Shown here: positions 21,930 through 32,825 of the stretch, piece by piece | How the letters are laid out: each line of letters opens with the position of its first letter | How positions within the stretch are numbered: position 1 is the first letter of the stretch | Assembly: GCA_963580285.1 (NCBI GenBank) | Contig: OY757019.1 | Location: 59,602,587-59,666,586 of the forward strand | Source: Lucinisca nassula | Lineage: Eukaryota; Mollusca; Bivalvia; Lucinida; Lucinidae | Length of the DNA: 64,000 bases | Direction of reading: 5' to 3' | Made by a program: the position numbers and the translations under genes | The notes under the pieces: model-generated | Told to the model about the DNA's origin: nothing | The model's input: only the letters and a program-made list of their open reading frames with translations | Databases searched by the model: none

Positions 21930-22609
21930 ATTTCCAGTGTAAAGTCTAATGTAGACCTATAGAAAAAAAATTGTGTTCATACTTCCATGAACACATCGAA
22001 TCACATGATTTTTAGTGACGTCATTTTAAACCATTGTTCTCTACAGGCGTTGATGATGTCAACTCTGCTCCGCTCTTTGTAGAAAAACAGCGTGTAAATG
22101 TTTTTTAGCTTTAAACGTTTGCCCTACAAGCATTTTTTCGCTCAGTGATGAGGGGCAAATAATGTAAATATAAAAAATAAGCTTTATTTTTCTGCTTTTC
22201 ATGAAAGTAAGAACAACAGTGGGTCGCTAGCAATGTTTACATGAACCCCTTCGGGGTTCATTTACTTTGCAGGACCCACTGCGTTCATACTTCCATGAAC
22301 TGCAGGAAAATAAATTGCATTTCTTAATTTAAACCCCCCCCCCCCCCCCAAACACAGAGTTGCATGCAATGGTTAAAAAAATTGCAGCAGTTGTATTGCA
22401 TTTAGGTCATTTTTAGCCAGTCAGTGCTTTCTTTCTTTCTTCCAATACGTCTTAACCCCTCCGAGAGGGACATAAGAGGGGTTCCGGCAAACCAAGTGTT
22501 GAAGGGTGTAGGAGTTGATGAACTGGGTTTACAAGTACAGTGTGAAAAGAGAAGGTTAGTATATTTAAAAGCTAAAAACAGAAATTGGTCTTTTAACGAA
22601 TATTGTATC
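21930..22609. other. Intergenic stretch with a small hairpin and a poly-C run
   Basis: The phrase gttcatacttccatgaac, itself able to fold (gttcat/atgaac), occurs at about 21977 and 22284. A 9-bp stem, atgaacccc/ggggttcat, sits at about 22242-22262, and poly-C lies at about 22334-22349. No gene. Confidence 0.55.
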
Positions 22610-23115
22610 TGAAACCCCAAAACGGGTAGTTGCCAAATAATACAGCCTGTCAGGCCTAGGTCAGATGCCGCAGAACACAGTGTCTCATCAGGGCCCCATC
22701 CATCGGGGCTTGACGTAGATGGGGCTGTATGATGCTTCCATCCAGAGTTGAAACCAACCCGAACACAAGTACTGGTAACCCGCTTAGAGGATCTAAGCCT
22801 GCCCAGACAAAGTGGTGAGAGTCCATGCTTATAAACTCTATTGGTTTCATTGGGCTGCAGATATCATAACCATCTCAATGTCGGGTAAAAGTCCCACAAA
22901 ATTGGAAGCAGTGTCTCCAAAATGACCTTTACAGTGTTGATGGGGACTTTTAACCTCAAATCAAACAAAAAAAAAAATTGTCCAGGCCTACATTGTTTGC
23001 AAAACATTCAGGCACTTCCAAATAGATTTTGAAGAAAACACCTGATACCCCTAAACTTTGAAATAGACTCGTGCTATATATAAGGAGGAAGATTCCATTC
23101 GGTACAAAATGTGTT
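22610..23115. mobile_element. Short dispersed element split by a SINE
   Basis: 22610-22692 and 22971-23115 are the two halves of the element seen whole at 24355-24595 (gaaaccccaaaa-gggta, cagatg-cgcagaac, ggcctacattgtttgc, cctgatacccctaaa, tatataaggaggaagattcc). A family A SINE separates them. Confidence 0.7.
22693..22970 (+). mobile_element. SINE family A copy nested in a dispersed element
   Basis: Near full-length with a long A-rich tail; see the interrupted host element at 22610-23115. Confidence 0.75.
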
Positions 23116-23144
23116 GACTTGGCGGTTAAACTCCATTGCAAACA

Positions 23145-23432
23145 AAAGGGGCTTGAAGAAATATATGGGCTGCATGATGCTTCCCTGCAGAGCTGAATCC
23201 GGCCCACACACTAGTACTGGTAAACCCCTTAGAGGATCTAAGCCTGTCCAGGAACTGAGGTGTGAGGCAGACCGTCCATGCTAATAAACCCTATTGGTTT
23301 CATTGGGCGACAGGGCTTGAGATGTCATTTCATCCCAATGTCGGGTAAAAGTCCCACAAAATTGGAAGCAACATCTCCAAAATGATCTTTACAGTGTTGA
23401 CTGGTACGTTAAACCTCAAATCAAACAAACAA
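23145..23432 (+). mobile_element. SINE family A copy
   Basis: Near full-length, from ggggcttgaagaaatatatg to a (CAAA)n tail. Confidence 0.8.
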
Positions 23433-24354
23433 AATTTACCTGCACGATAGTCCTCTTAATGGGGTTGCTGCAGTATAAATAGATAGATAGACATTAACTC
23501 AAGATGAAATGACATCTCAAGCCCTACCAATCATTTTTCCTGGGAGTGGTCTCCAGTTCCCTATGGCAGAATTCAAGTTTCCTCGGTTTCAGTTCTGGTG
23601 TATGAATGTTATTTGACGTGTCACCAGTAACAATTCTGTCTATCTATCTTCTGATACTGCGTCGGTCACATTTGACCATTACCGCAGGTGTATATAGGAG
23701 CTTTTTTCGTGACGTACTTCCGGTTCTAAAATAGAACGGGAAAAACCCTGGCCGTCATCTTGTCGTATTGCTTCAAAGGCAGTGGGACAGATAGTGTTAA
23801 TTACAGCGTAAAACAGTGGAATTCGTTTAAACTTTTGGCGAATTCTAATGTAAGATAAAGGGAGAAACACCGATATGCTGCCTGATATGAAATTTCCCAT
23901 TACGAAAATGATATATTGTACATACGACCCAACAGGGCCCCCCCCCCCTCTCCCTCTCTCACTCTCTCAGCGCATCAACAATTAGCGAGCGCAGGCAAAT
24001 GTAAATAACAGTTTGTCGTTAAATGACGCCACGTCAACCGACATGTAGCGTGTCAACAACGTCGTGTCTACATCAAACCAACTTCAAAGCGATGCATTGA
24101 ATTTGACATTGCAACGTCGATGAAACCTCAGAACGTTGCGTTGGCGATAATACGGCGTTGCTTAATTATAAATAATGTCATTTGCCCAGTGCTCGGACCC
24201 ATCAAGACTCAGTGGGATTGGAACATTAAATTCAAAACAAACGTAGAACACCCTTTCAGTGTATAAAAATGAAACACTCCTTCGCAAGTGCAAGACTTTA
24301 CAGTAAAATCTGGTAGATTTGTAGATTGGTTCAACCTGCCCAGCCCCTAGGTCT
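23433..24354. other. No gene recognised
   Basis: Contains a small SINE A scrap (gatgaaatgacatctcaagc at about 23506) and C/CT runs at about 23938-23970. The frames are short. Confidence 0.45.
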
Positions 24355-24595
24355 ACATTAACCCATTTGGTACCGGAAACCCCAAAATGGGTAAGTGACA
24401 CACAGTGCAGGCCCAGATCAGACGCGGCAGAACGCGGCGTCTGATCGGGGCCTACACTGTTTGCTAAAAGTTCGGCCATTTTCCAAATAAATTTTGAAGA
24501 AAACACAACCTGACACCCCTAAATTTTGGAAATGATTCCTGCTATATATAAGGAGGAAGATTCCATTTGGTACAAAACTGGTTATGGGCTTCTTG
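24355..24595. mobile_element. Short dispersed element, uninterrupted copy
   Basis: Includes the hairpin cagacgcggcagaacgcggcgtctg and ends with ggaggaagattccatttgg. A similar phrase set (cccagatgagacgccgc...) is, from memory, widespread in bivalves. No ORF. Confidence 0.6.
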
Positions 24596-24599
24596 GATA

Positions 24600-25010
24600 C
24601 AGGGATTAGTCAAACGGCTCTCTCATCTCAACAGTCACGTGACATTGAAACGAGTTAGAGTGGTTGTCGACGGCATGACGTCGAGCCAACGTTGACTCGA
24701 CGTCCGTCTGTAAGTCCACTCATTGTTTTTTTTTTTTCGACTGTCAGTATGTTTATTTGTCTGCCTAACAGTCCGTCCATTCGTCTGTTAGTCAGTCATT
24801 CATTCAGTCAGTCGGTCTGTGTGTGTTCTGTCTGTCTACAGTCAGTTTGTCAGTCAAACCTCTCTCTCTCTCTCATGCCAACGGTCAAGTGACAATGTAG
24901 TGAGTTGGAGGTGATGTCGACGGCATGGTGTCGAACCAACATTGACTCAACGCCCCTCCGTCAATCCACTCATAAGTTTATTTCGACTGACGGTATGGAC
25001 ATTTAAATTG
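24600..25010. repeat. Direct duplication of about 130 bp
   Basis: 24625-24755 and 24862-24995 share gtgacattgaaacgagtt-type sequence, gtcgacggcatg, cgagccaacgttgactc and tcgactg-c-gtatgg. CT- and CTGT-rich simple DNA lies between them. Confidence 0.65.
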
Positions 25011-25057
25011 CACATGTAGACAGATCGTTGGACAGATTTCTAAAGAAAGAAAGAAAG

Positions 25058-25063
25058 AAAGAC

Positions 25064-25106
<43 letters not shown>

Positions 25107-25125
25107 CTTGGATAGCGAATAAAAC

Positions 25126-25203
<78 letters not shown>
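25058..25203. repeat. (GATA)n microsatellite, interrupted
   Basis: Two tracts separated and followed by the same cttggatagcgaataaaacg, so one tract-plus-flank was duplicated. Confidence 0.9.
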
Positions 25204-25559
25204 CTTGGATAGCGAATAAAACGAAAGTTACGTAAAAACTTATTTTGTAAGTAAGCTTTCGTGAATAATGGTGATCGTATCTCAAGCCATTGACAAGGGT
25301 CATTTACGAAACGATTTTCGTCAAATAAAAACGGATTTAGGATAAATGAATTTCGGTAATAAAAGCGGAATATCATCCTTTCCTTCTCGAGGCATTATTT
25401 CAATGAAAACGGGTATATTTTCTCTCAAAATGTCTGAATATTGTTACCATTTTAAGTTCCGCCAATACATTTGAATAGCGATGGCCGTTTCAATTGACGG
25501 CCAGTACTTTGCGCATGCGCAAGAATGACATCATAAACGGAATTTATAAAACCTCCTAT
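25204..25559. other. No gene recognised
   Basis: Short frames only; the long minus-strand frame here is created by the GATA repeat. Confidence 0.5.
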
Positions 25560-25850
25560 TACATACACTCCAGGTTTTGTAGGATGAAAGCCTACACAGT
25601 AATCATGTAATCACGATAGGGATCTTTAACCTGCACAGGGGATGGTTCTCCCTGCACAGCCTGACAGGGGGCCTCCAGTTAACGTCCCCATCCGAAGGAT
25701 GGTGCACTTTATGACATTTATCCCTGCAAATGATGCCAATGGAGCGTGTTCAGTTACCGAAATTTTATCGCCGGTGCCGGGGATCGAACCCGGGACCTCT
25801 AGCATCAGAGGCAAGTGCACTAACCACTGATCTATCACGCTCCTGATTCC
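25560..25850 (-). mobile_element. tRNA-derived SINE (family E)
   Basis: On the minus strand the head (about 25850-25765) has an A-box-like agatcagtggttagtgc and a perfect B box gggttcgatcc. The body follows with atccttcggatggggacgtt and ggctgtgcagggagaac. The head does not close an acceptor stem, so it is a SINE promoter rather than a tRNA gene. Confidence 0.75.
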
Positions 25851-26725
25851 GAGTTCCGCTTGATGGGAGCACCACGCTCCCTGATGGGCGGGGCGAAAAG
25901 ACCAAGAATTATTGTTGTTGTTTGTCAAGGACAAGGGGTCGAGATGTCCCTATAATGAGCTTGAACTTCCCAAGTTGTTGCATGGGCCGCGTATAGAATA
26001 TATAGAAAAAAAAATCACACCACTGAGCCTGAAGATCACTTACGTTTTAATCATCATGATTCATTGTTTTTGGAGTGCTTCCAGTACAAAACGACAGAAA
26101 TAAATATGGCGGCTTAGAACATTACCACAGTCATGACTCGACCTCGTGACGTCACTATAATTTATTCATAATAATAACAACAAAAATAAATACAAAATGT
26201 ACAAATTTATGCCAACACATAAATAAGAAAAATGTATTAATTGACTGATACGCCAATGTTGATTTTTTAGCTATTGCAACTAACCGAATCACCAATCAGC
26301 CTTGCGATACACTATTCAACCGGTGAGTGATACGGGTTACATAAGATTTTTGAGGCTCTGGTTCCCGACATATTACATGGTTTGAATGGAATACATGGAA
26401 ACCGGAAAACCGGTTTAAGCCAGTTCTTGGGCGCAAGCAAACTTTCTTGCATAGATTGTGTCTTGTGATGATACGCGTTACCTAGATACGAGCTCGCTCG
26501 ACGCCCGCCTTCGGCGGACGTCGACGGCTGCCTTCGGCAGCCGCCGCTATGCTCGTTATAACCGTCTGTTCCCGTGAGGCATAGGTGTTCTGTATTAAAT
26601 ATGACTCCTATTGGTACTGTGGTTTCAGATATTAAGATATTTGAACTGTTGATTGTAGTCAATATTATTGAAAAAGCAGTTTCGCCTGAAGGTTTGAATT
26701 TGTCATCCTCAATTGTTGATACGTT
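25851..26725. other. Intergenic stretch with a G+C-rich hairpin pair
   Basis: Mostly AT-rich. 26489-26554 is a sharp G+C-rich island with two adjacent hairpins (separate entry). 26570-26670 repeats the segment at 9884-10020. Confidence 0.5.
26505..26543. other. Two adjacent TTC-loop hairpins
   Basis: Stem CCGCC/GGCGG with loop TTC (26505-26517), then CGGCTGCC/GGCAGCCG with loop TTC (26525-26543). They are enclosed by ACGAGC (about 26489) and GCTCGT (about 26549). Function unknown. Confidence 0.7.
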
Positions 26726-26902
26726 CAGTCAAACCTGTCTTTGTGACCACCTCTACTAAGCAAGCAACCTGTGTTAAGCAAGCGTGCATTTAGTTCCCGA
26801 AAAAGGCGAATGCTTAAAAAATCACCTGTATTAGCAAGCACCTGTCTTAAGCAAGCACATTTTTATTATCTCTGAGGTGCTTGCTTAACACAGGTTGGAC
26901 TG
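26726..26902. mobile_element. pogo/Tigger-like MITE
   Basis: Starts CAGTCAAACCTG, ends CAGGTTGGACTG followed by TA; 177 bp. The interior of gcaagc/gcttgc repeats is shared with 7980-8154. Confidence 0.65.
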
Positions 26903-27020
26903 TATTTAACTTGCCTGTCCGACTTGTATGCGGTGACAATATTTTGGGATATGTTGGACGCACTTTTATGTATCACAGCCTGCTTTCTGTCAGTCTGAAC
27001 AGCAGCATGAGGGCCCTCAA

Positions 27021-28070
27021 TTACCCATTGTATGAACGTGTACAACCTTTGTGGGACTGCATAGTCACCAAAGGAGCCTTGGAATGTCCATGCTTTCTTT
27101 CTACTATTTCTTTTCTTAGTACGGTTGCACTTTTCAGCAACATCTGCATTTCAGAGGCTTCTTCAACTGACTTTTCGGCAATATCAAGACATACGCCTAA
27201 AGTGGACGTTGAACAAATTTTCTCTGGTTCATTTCTACGTTTTGGTTTAACAAATTCAATATCTGCAGTATTTGTCTTAAGGAGGTCTTTCAAATGACAT
27301 TTGTAATTGTCGGATGGCTCTGTTTCAATATTGTTCTCTTCCAAAATGTTCAGATATGTCGTATTTATAACATTCATAACTAACACAACGGAGGATGGAT
27401 CTTTCAATGCACTTTCAACAAGAGTGACTAGCTCAATATCTGTTATGACACATCCTAGCCTACTTTTATCCTCCGATGCCTGGCTTTGCTTATTATATTT
27501 TTCATTTTGTCTTTCCACATTCGTCAAACATGCAACGTGCCATTTCATATCATGGGCAATTTCAGATAAGAGACTCCGTAGTCTAACTTTAAGCGTGATG
27601 TCATGGGAATTTTCTACAGCAGTTTTAACTCTTGCACCTATGTTACGAGAACTGATGTTATGAGGCTCATTTTCAGGGGTTTCTTCTTGGCAAAATATAC
27701 ACAAGTCTTTATTTAGTGGTGCTATTGTCGATCGATGCACGTCCGATGCGCGTCCGAAATCGACACCATAGGCTCTTCTTCAAGTTTAGGTCTACCTTTT
27801 TGTGTCCTTGCTACAGCGACTCGACATTCGCTAGATAACTTTTCAAATCGTTGCTTCGCTCTTTCTTAGTGCAGTGCGCATGTTAAATTCTAGTAACAGT
27901 CACGAGGATACATGGCTGAATTCAAAGGAAGGTCATTGGCAGACATATTTTCCAATCTTTCAGACATATCAGCATACTGTCGATCTCCATACTCAACCCT
28001 TTGACGAGAACAGGCCAGTACATTTTCATAAGAACTTATCTGAGGTTTTTTTGTTAATGACTCTTCACTT
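27021..28070 (-). pseudogene. Relic of a zinc-ligand (CxxC...HxxC) protein
   Basis: The best piece is a 239-codon frame, 27740 down to 27021, with DLCIFCQEE, then about 50 residues on KWHVACL: a CxxC...HxxC set likely to bind zinc. It runs on as a mostly helical, charged region. Upstream, in a different frame, 27880-27730 reads ERAKQRFEKL, SSECRVAVARTQKGRPKL. In that same upstream frame, at 28060-27880, lie SYENVLACSRQRVEYGDRQY and MYPRDCY, with two stop codons between. One frameshift near 27730-27780 and at least two stops show a dead gene. Such proteins are multi-copy in marine invertebrates and may be element-encoded (recollection). Function unknown. Confidence 0.6.
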
Positions 28071-28151
28071 GTTGGTCTTTGGCAAATAATACAGCAGCTG
28101 TAAGCATCTGTCGTTTCCGTTTAGTTGCTGTAACGCTGACATGATTGTCAA

Positions 28152-28325
28152 GTAGAAAGTTAGCTTTCGTTCATCTATATGACAGAAAAAGCCACGAGAA
28201 AGTTAGCTTTTGTTCATCTAAATGATAGAAAGAGCCACGAGAAAGTTAGCTTTTGTTCATCTAAATGATAGAAAGAGCCACGAGAAAGTTAGCTTTTGTT
28301 CATCTAAGTGATAGAATGAAGAACC
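28152..28325. repeat. 43-bp minisatellite, four units
   Basis: Units of cgagaaagttagcttttgtt-catctaaatgatagaaagagcca, the middle ones identical. Confidence 0.9.
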
Positions 28326-28770
28326 ACACTACATGTACAGATAGAGCAAAAGGCCAACGGCGCGACAGACAGACAAAGACAGAGACAAATTTACATGACA
28401 ATATGAAAACAGAAATAGGCAGACAGAAATATCAAGAAAAAAAATGCATTTTCAAAATATTTTGTTGGACAACAATAGCAATCAAAAAATGAGAAAAATA
28501 GCTCTTGTTCCAAACAAAATGGAAGATTTCAGAAAAAATAAAATTCGTATCAGGCAGTAATTGAAACAATGAAATGACGGTAACTACTTATAATCGTTGA
28601 TTAAAATGTTTTATGCAAACTGTCCTACAGTGCAACATCGAGCAACGTTCACAGAAGAAAAGCAGAAGACGTTATGTTGCACGTGCACACTGTTCGCGCC
28701 TTATAGATTAACGTTGCTACTTGTGCAACGTCATAAACACACCGCTACGAATCAGGCAAGTTTCAGCTTT
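28326..28770. other. No gene recognised
   Basis: Short frames only. Confidence 0.4.
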
Positions 28771-28771
28771 C

Positions 28772-28985
28772 AACATCTCCCTGACCTACATCATAGTGTA
28801 GTTTATATTTTCTTGTCCTTTGGGATCATTGATTCCATTGTGGAATTTTGAATATACAGGTATTTGAGGGTCACTGATGATGCCTAATTGACCGAAACTG
28901 GCTAGTCTGGCCCAGAAAACATGTACACTTCATATTTTCAAGTTCTGTGGTGTATTCCTTGCTTCCAAAAGATAACCCTTTTATA
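28772..28985. repeat. Dispersed repeat shared with 41588-41790
   Basis: Shares cctacatcat, ttatattttcttgtcctttg, tccattgtggaattttgaa, gggtcactgatga and tctggcccagaaaacatgta over about 200 bp. Scraps recur at 43255 and 47445. Nature unknown. Confidence 0.75.
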
Positions 28986-30550
28986 AAACATATTCATAAA
29001 AAGCTAGGCATTCAGGGAGACGTCGAACGTAATATTTAACCAAGCACACGAGATCTTGCAAATGATCGCGTATGCGAATATCAAAAGCTCAGTCGCGATT
29101 ACCCATTCACTCAATCTCACCAGAGCCTTCACTGCTCGCAGAAATGCAGCATAGAACTAGATAAATATTCAGGGTAAAACCGCGGACAGCTAACTCCACT
29201 GGATGAGCAAGGACATTTGAAGACGGACTTTCGGTATGAAAATAATAGCCAACTCGTACGGTGGCTTATTTGAGCAATCACACGCAATAATCGAACTTTT
29301 CGTCCTCCGTTAAAAGGTTTTCTTTATATACGCATGCGCTGCCATCTAGTGAGTCTACACCTGAATATTTCAGTAGTTCTATACTACCTATGAGCGTACA
29401 GCTAGGGATCTTGTGAGACTGCACAGCTGCACAGTCGGGCCTGATCCCTCGCTGTTCGCATATGTTTTTTTTTTTTTTTTTTTTTTTTTTCAAGACAAAT
29501 AATTATTTGTTTTCATTTAATGGGTTCATATAAACATTTTGGCACTAATGCTAATAAGTACTGGGAGCGCGAGTGCAAGGCAGTCTGCATTAGTTTGCTT
29601 GTATATTACGTTTAATGCTCGTTTTTTGGGGCGCTATTTATGATGTTGTCATAAAAACCCTAAACCTAATCAAAAAAAAAAAAAAAATGTCAGCATCATT
29701 TTCCATGCTCAAAATGGAACTAAATCACAAAAAACAATCAATTTTAACAAGTCTTTCACACGGGGGCTCAAAAATCAACACAGCGGCCTACACTAATGCT
29801 CCACAATAATGTTTGGCTAACAGATAACAAAAAGGGAGAAACTTTGTTTTAATTAATTCGATACATTGTTTTATTGTTTCCATTAATGAGCTCTCATTCT
29901 AACATGACACTTAACGTTTACGCACTGAGCACCGTAGTCAAAGTAGCGCGTTTGATGCCGTCGCATGTAAACATCTACTTCTCACGACGTCCGCTGCAAA
30001 AGGAATGTTTTGGAAACTATTGTAACAATAAACAAAATGTCTGTAAAAAATTGCAGTATACAAAATTGTGTGTATGATTCTTGACCGGAAACAGGGGATC
30101 ACATTCCCCAGCTATATTTGCGGGCTCGGGAAAATATCGCTCTCATGCGGGGAAGGTGATCCCAAGTTCAAGAATCAAAATAACTAATATTGGTATTTTA
30201 TGTTCCGCTATCCGAACTCCAAGATCTATCTTGCGGTTAAGATCTGCTCTGTTGTCAGATTTTTTGGGGTCCTCAATCCTAGTACACCATTATCGTCACT
30301 TAAATCTGTACATGACGAACTATTCCATAGAGCTCACTTTGTTATACGAGTACTTAGTTGTATAGGAATCTGCACTGGTTGAGATTGAGGGTTGAAAAGT
30401 CATAAACTGTGGAGATTTCTGTTTTTTTTTTTTTTTTTTTTTTTTGCTACTAACTCACCTACAGCGGGTCTCCTTTGTAGTTTCCGGTTAATTGTGTTAA
30501 TTTTCTTTTTTGGTTTGTTTATGCCCGTTTTGTCGAGCCTTCGTCTGTAT
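28986..30550. other. Unassigned DNA with poly-T tracts
   Basis: Long T runs lie at about 29464-29491 and 30421-30445, and an A run at about 29672-29687. No gene was recognised. Confidence 0.45.
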
Positions 30551-30860
30551 TGACTGATTGATTGATTGATTGATTGATTGATTTGAGGTTTAACGGCCCC
30601 GTCAACACTGTATATGTTATTTTGCAGACGTTGCTTCCACTTCTGTGGGACTTTAACCCGACATTGAGATGAAATGACATCCCAAGCCCTGTCGCCCAAT
30701 GAAACCAATAGGGTTTATAAGCATGGACTCGCACCGCTTTGCCTGGGCAGGTTTAGGTACTCTAAGCGGTTTACCAGTACTCGTGTGTGGTCCGTTTCAG
30801 CTCTTCGTGGAAGCATCATGGAGCCCATATTTTTCTGCAAGCCCCGATGGGCGAGGGCCT
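30551..30860 (-). mobile_element. SINE family A copy with (CAAT)n tail
   Basis: Full-length body, but the tail is (TCAA/CAAT)n rather than (CAAA)n. Confidence 0.8.
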
Positions 30861-31154
30861 TCTACTGTAGAAGGATTGACAACAAAGCCTACGTTTTGTC
30901 GCATAGCATACAAACGCAAAACACGGGAATACAAAATACCTGGACACCTTTGGTTAGCTCTTCTGTTTGCATGGTAGTGGGCCACACTTCAAACTCTGTG
31001 ACGGTCCAGCCTAAAACCTTTTCAGGAGGGGCCTAACCTAATTCATATTTTCCTCGGTACGTTACTTTGTTATATTCTTATTATATATGCTTCTGTGCGT
31101 ATTCATGAACTGCGGCTCCCAAGTCCGCGCTGGAATTCGTTTCACTGACCGTTC
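30861..31154. other. No gene recognised
   Basis: Short frames only. Confidence 0.4.
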
Positions 31155-31318
31155 CAGTGAGTGAATGTTTGAGTTTTACATTCCACCAACAGCTAGGCCA
31201 TACGGAGACGGGACCTCGGTTTAAAGACTCATCCGAAATTCTGGAGAAGCCCGGGATCGATCATGCGATCCCAGGTTTACAAGGCGAGTAGCATAACCAC
31301 TACACCACGGAGACTTCC
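31155..31318 (-). mobile_element. tRNA-derived SINE (family D)
   Basis: Read on the minus strand: tccgtggtgtagtggttatg head, ccttgtaaacctggg, ggatcgatcccgggc B box, then ttcggatgagtctttaaacc, gtctccgtatggcc and gtaaaactcaaacattcact. Copies are at 35487 and 55205. Confidence 0.75.
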
Positions 31319-31545
31319 TCTGACCGTTTCAAGGCGGTTCTTTTGTCACGGTTTATTTTTGTTATGGTTTGTCTTTGTGTGTGTGTATCGCTTATATTTT
31401 GTTTTGGATAGTCAATTTGCAATTTTGTGGGAAACTGTCCTTTTGGCTTTCCGCTTGATGTTTCCATTAGGGTCTAGTTATTTCATGTTTGTTTGTTTTT
31501 TTTTCCCTTTGGTATCTCTGATGGGAGCTCTTGGGTTCTAACGAG
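31319..31545 (+). mobile_element. Penelope-like 3' fragment
   Basis: Shows gaccgtttcaaggcggttct ... aattttgtgggaaactgtcc ... ctttggtatctctgatggga, the terminal part of the 3' region, directly beside a SINE. Confidence 0.7.
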
Positions 31546-32163
31546 TTCCCACAAACTATGTTTTGAACAAAAATGTGAAGAATATCAGAAATTTTCTTCT
31601 GTATAATTTCATTTTTGGGTGCAAAATTATTTGAACAAGCGTGTTATCGTAATGGATCTGAAAATCTGAAATGTATCATCATATCATTTTTATTTGTCAA
31701 CACAATATTATGATGTGTTTTAAAAATCTTGGTGAAGATCGGACCAGTTTGGATTCTAATGATACAGAGTTCACATGTTTCCTCATACTAAATATGATGT
31801 CTTTCCATGCCATCTTATAAAAATAGTATTAATAATATAACATTAAGGCAAACTGGATACTGCGGTTAAACGAACTTGAACGAAAATCGCGATCGCGGAA
31901 ATAACACACACACACACACACGAATAAAATAGTATCCATCTCCGAACGAAGGGTGTCATGAAGGCAGAACCAAACGGTTATTTAGAAATCTTAGATCGTG
32001 TTCTTCAAACTCATTTCCTATCCGAAACAAAACAAATCAGATACTTAGATTAATCAAAAACGGGTTATTTGCACTGTTATACCATCTGTCTTGGATCTAC
32101 ACTGTTTGTAGGGGTTGTTGAGGTTAACATAGCACTTTCACAAATGCAGTTTCAAATTGACGT
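31546..32163. other. No gene recognised
   Basis: AT-rich, with (CA)n at about 31904-31922. Confidence 0.45.
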
Positions 32164-32825
32164 AGCCGGTCTCGGTAGCTAAGTCGGATGCGCATCTGAC
32201 TGGCGATCAGGAGGACGCGGGATTGGTACCTACCGGGATCGCAACACTCTTTCGTGGAGATTGATCATGATATCTTTTCTACGGTCAGTCTCTCTCTTCC
32301 GCTGATTCAAGAAGGGCATTTGTCAGTTTCTGGCGGAAGAATGTGCACTGTACTTATCAACGGCTTACGTATGAAAAAATAGAAGTGAAGGCAATGATTA
32401 GGAATTTTCTACAATTAACCCACAGCTCCCATCAGACACCAAAGGGAAACAAACACAATCATGAAACAACAGACCCCATTGGACTCATCAATAGTTGGCT
32501 GTTACTTTCCCACAAAATGGCCAGTTGGGTATCCAAAACAAAATAAGCGATACAAACACTCAAAGACAAACCATAACACAAAATAAACCGCGAGAGAAGA
32601 ACCGCCTTGGAACGGTCAGTAAAACCAATTCCCCTGGAGGGCTTAAGTGGCCACAATCCGTCGCGATTTAGACAAATAATTTGTTTAGTCCGCATAAAGG
32701 CCTCCTAACTCATCAGTGCAACATCTCGGCGCCTGCCCAGGAAAAGTGTGGATAGATAAACTGACCGGCTCAAAATGTCCTAAATAGTGTTGAAAGGGCC
32801 GTTAAACTCCAGTCCAAACAAACAA
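32164..32825 (+). mobile_element. SINE family C copy split by a Penelope fragment
   Basis: The tRNA-like head (gtctcggtagctaagtcgga ... ctgactggcgatcaggagg) is followed by a body that stops at cttacgtat (about 32372) and resumes at gcctgcccagg (about 32731), ending gccgttaaactccagtcc plus (CAAA)n. The copy at 6122 has these two phrases joined, which shows the interruption. Confidence 0.75.
32379..32726 (-). mobile_element. Penelope-like 3' fragment nested in SINE C
   Basis: Runs from gaagtgaaggcaatgattag to ctcatcagtgcaacatctc. It lies wholly inside the SINE above, so it is the later insertion. Confidence 0.75.

Noticed and set aside
24978..25376. 132-codon frame rich in YLSI repeats
   Set aside because: Translation of the GATA microsatellite.
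25765..25850. tRNA-like sequence with perfect B box
   Set aside because: The acceptor stem does not pair and the sequence continues into a SINE body, so it is a SINE head and not a tRNA gene.
28152..28325. Four 43-bp repeats considered as CRISPR-like
   Set aside because: Head-to-tail units without spacers; an ordinary minisatellite.
30674..31036. 120-codon frame
   Set aside because: Mostly a reading of a family A SINE and its flank.
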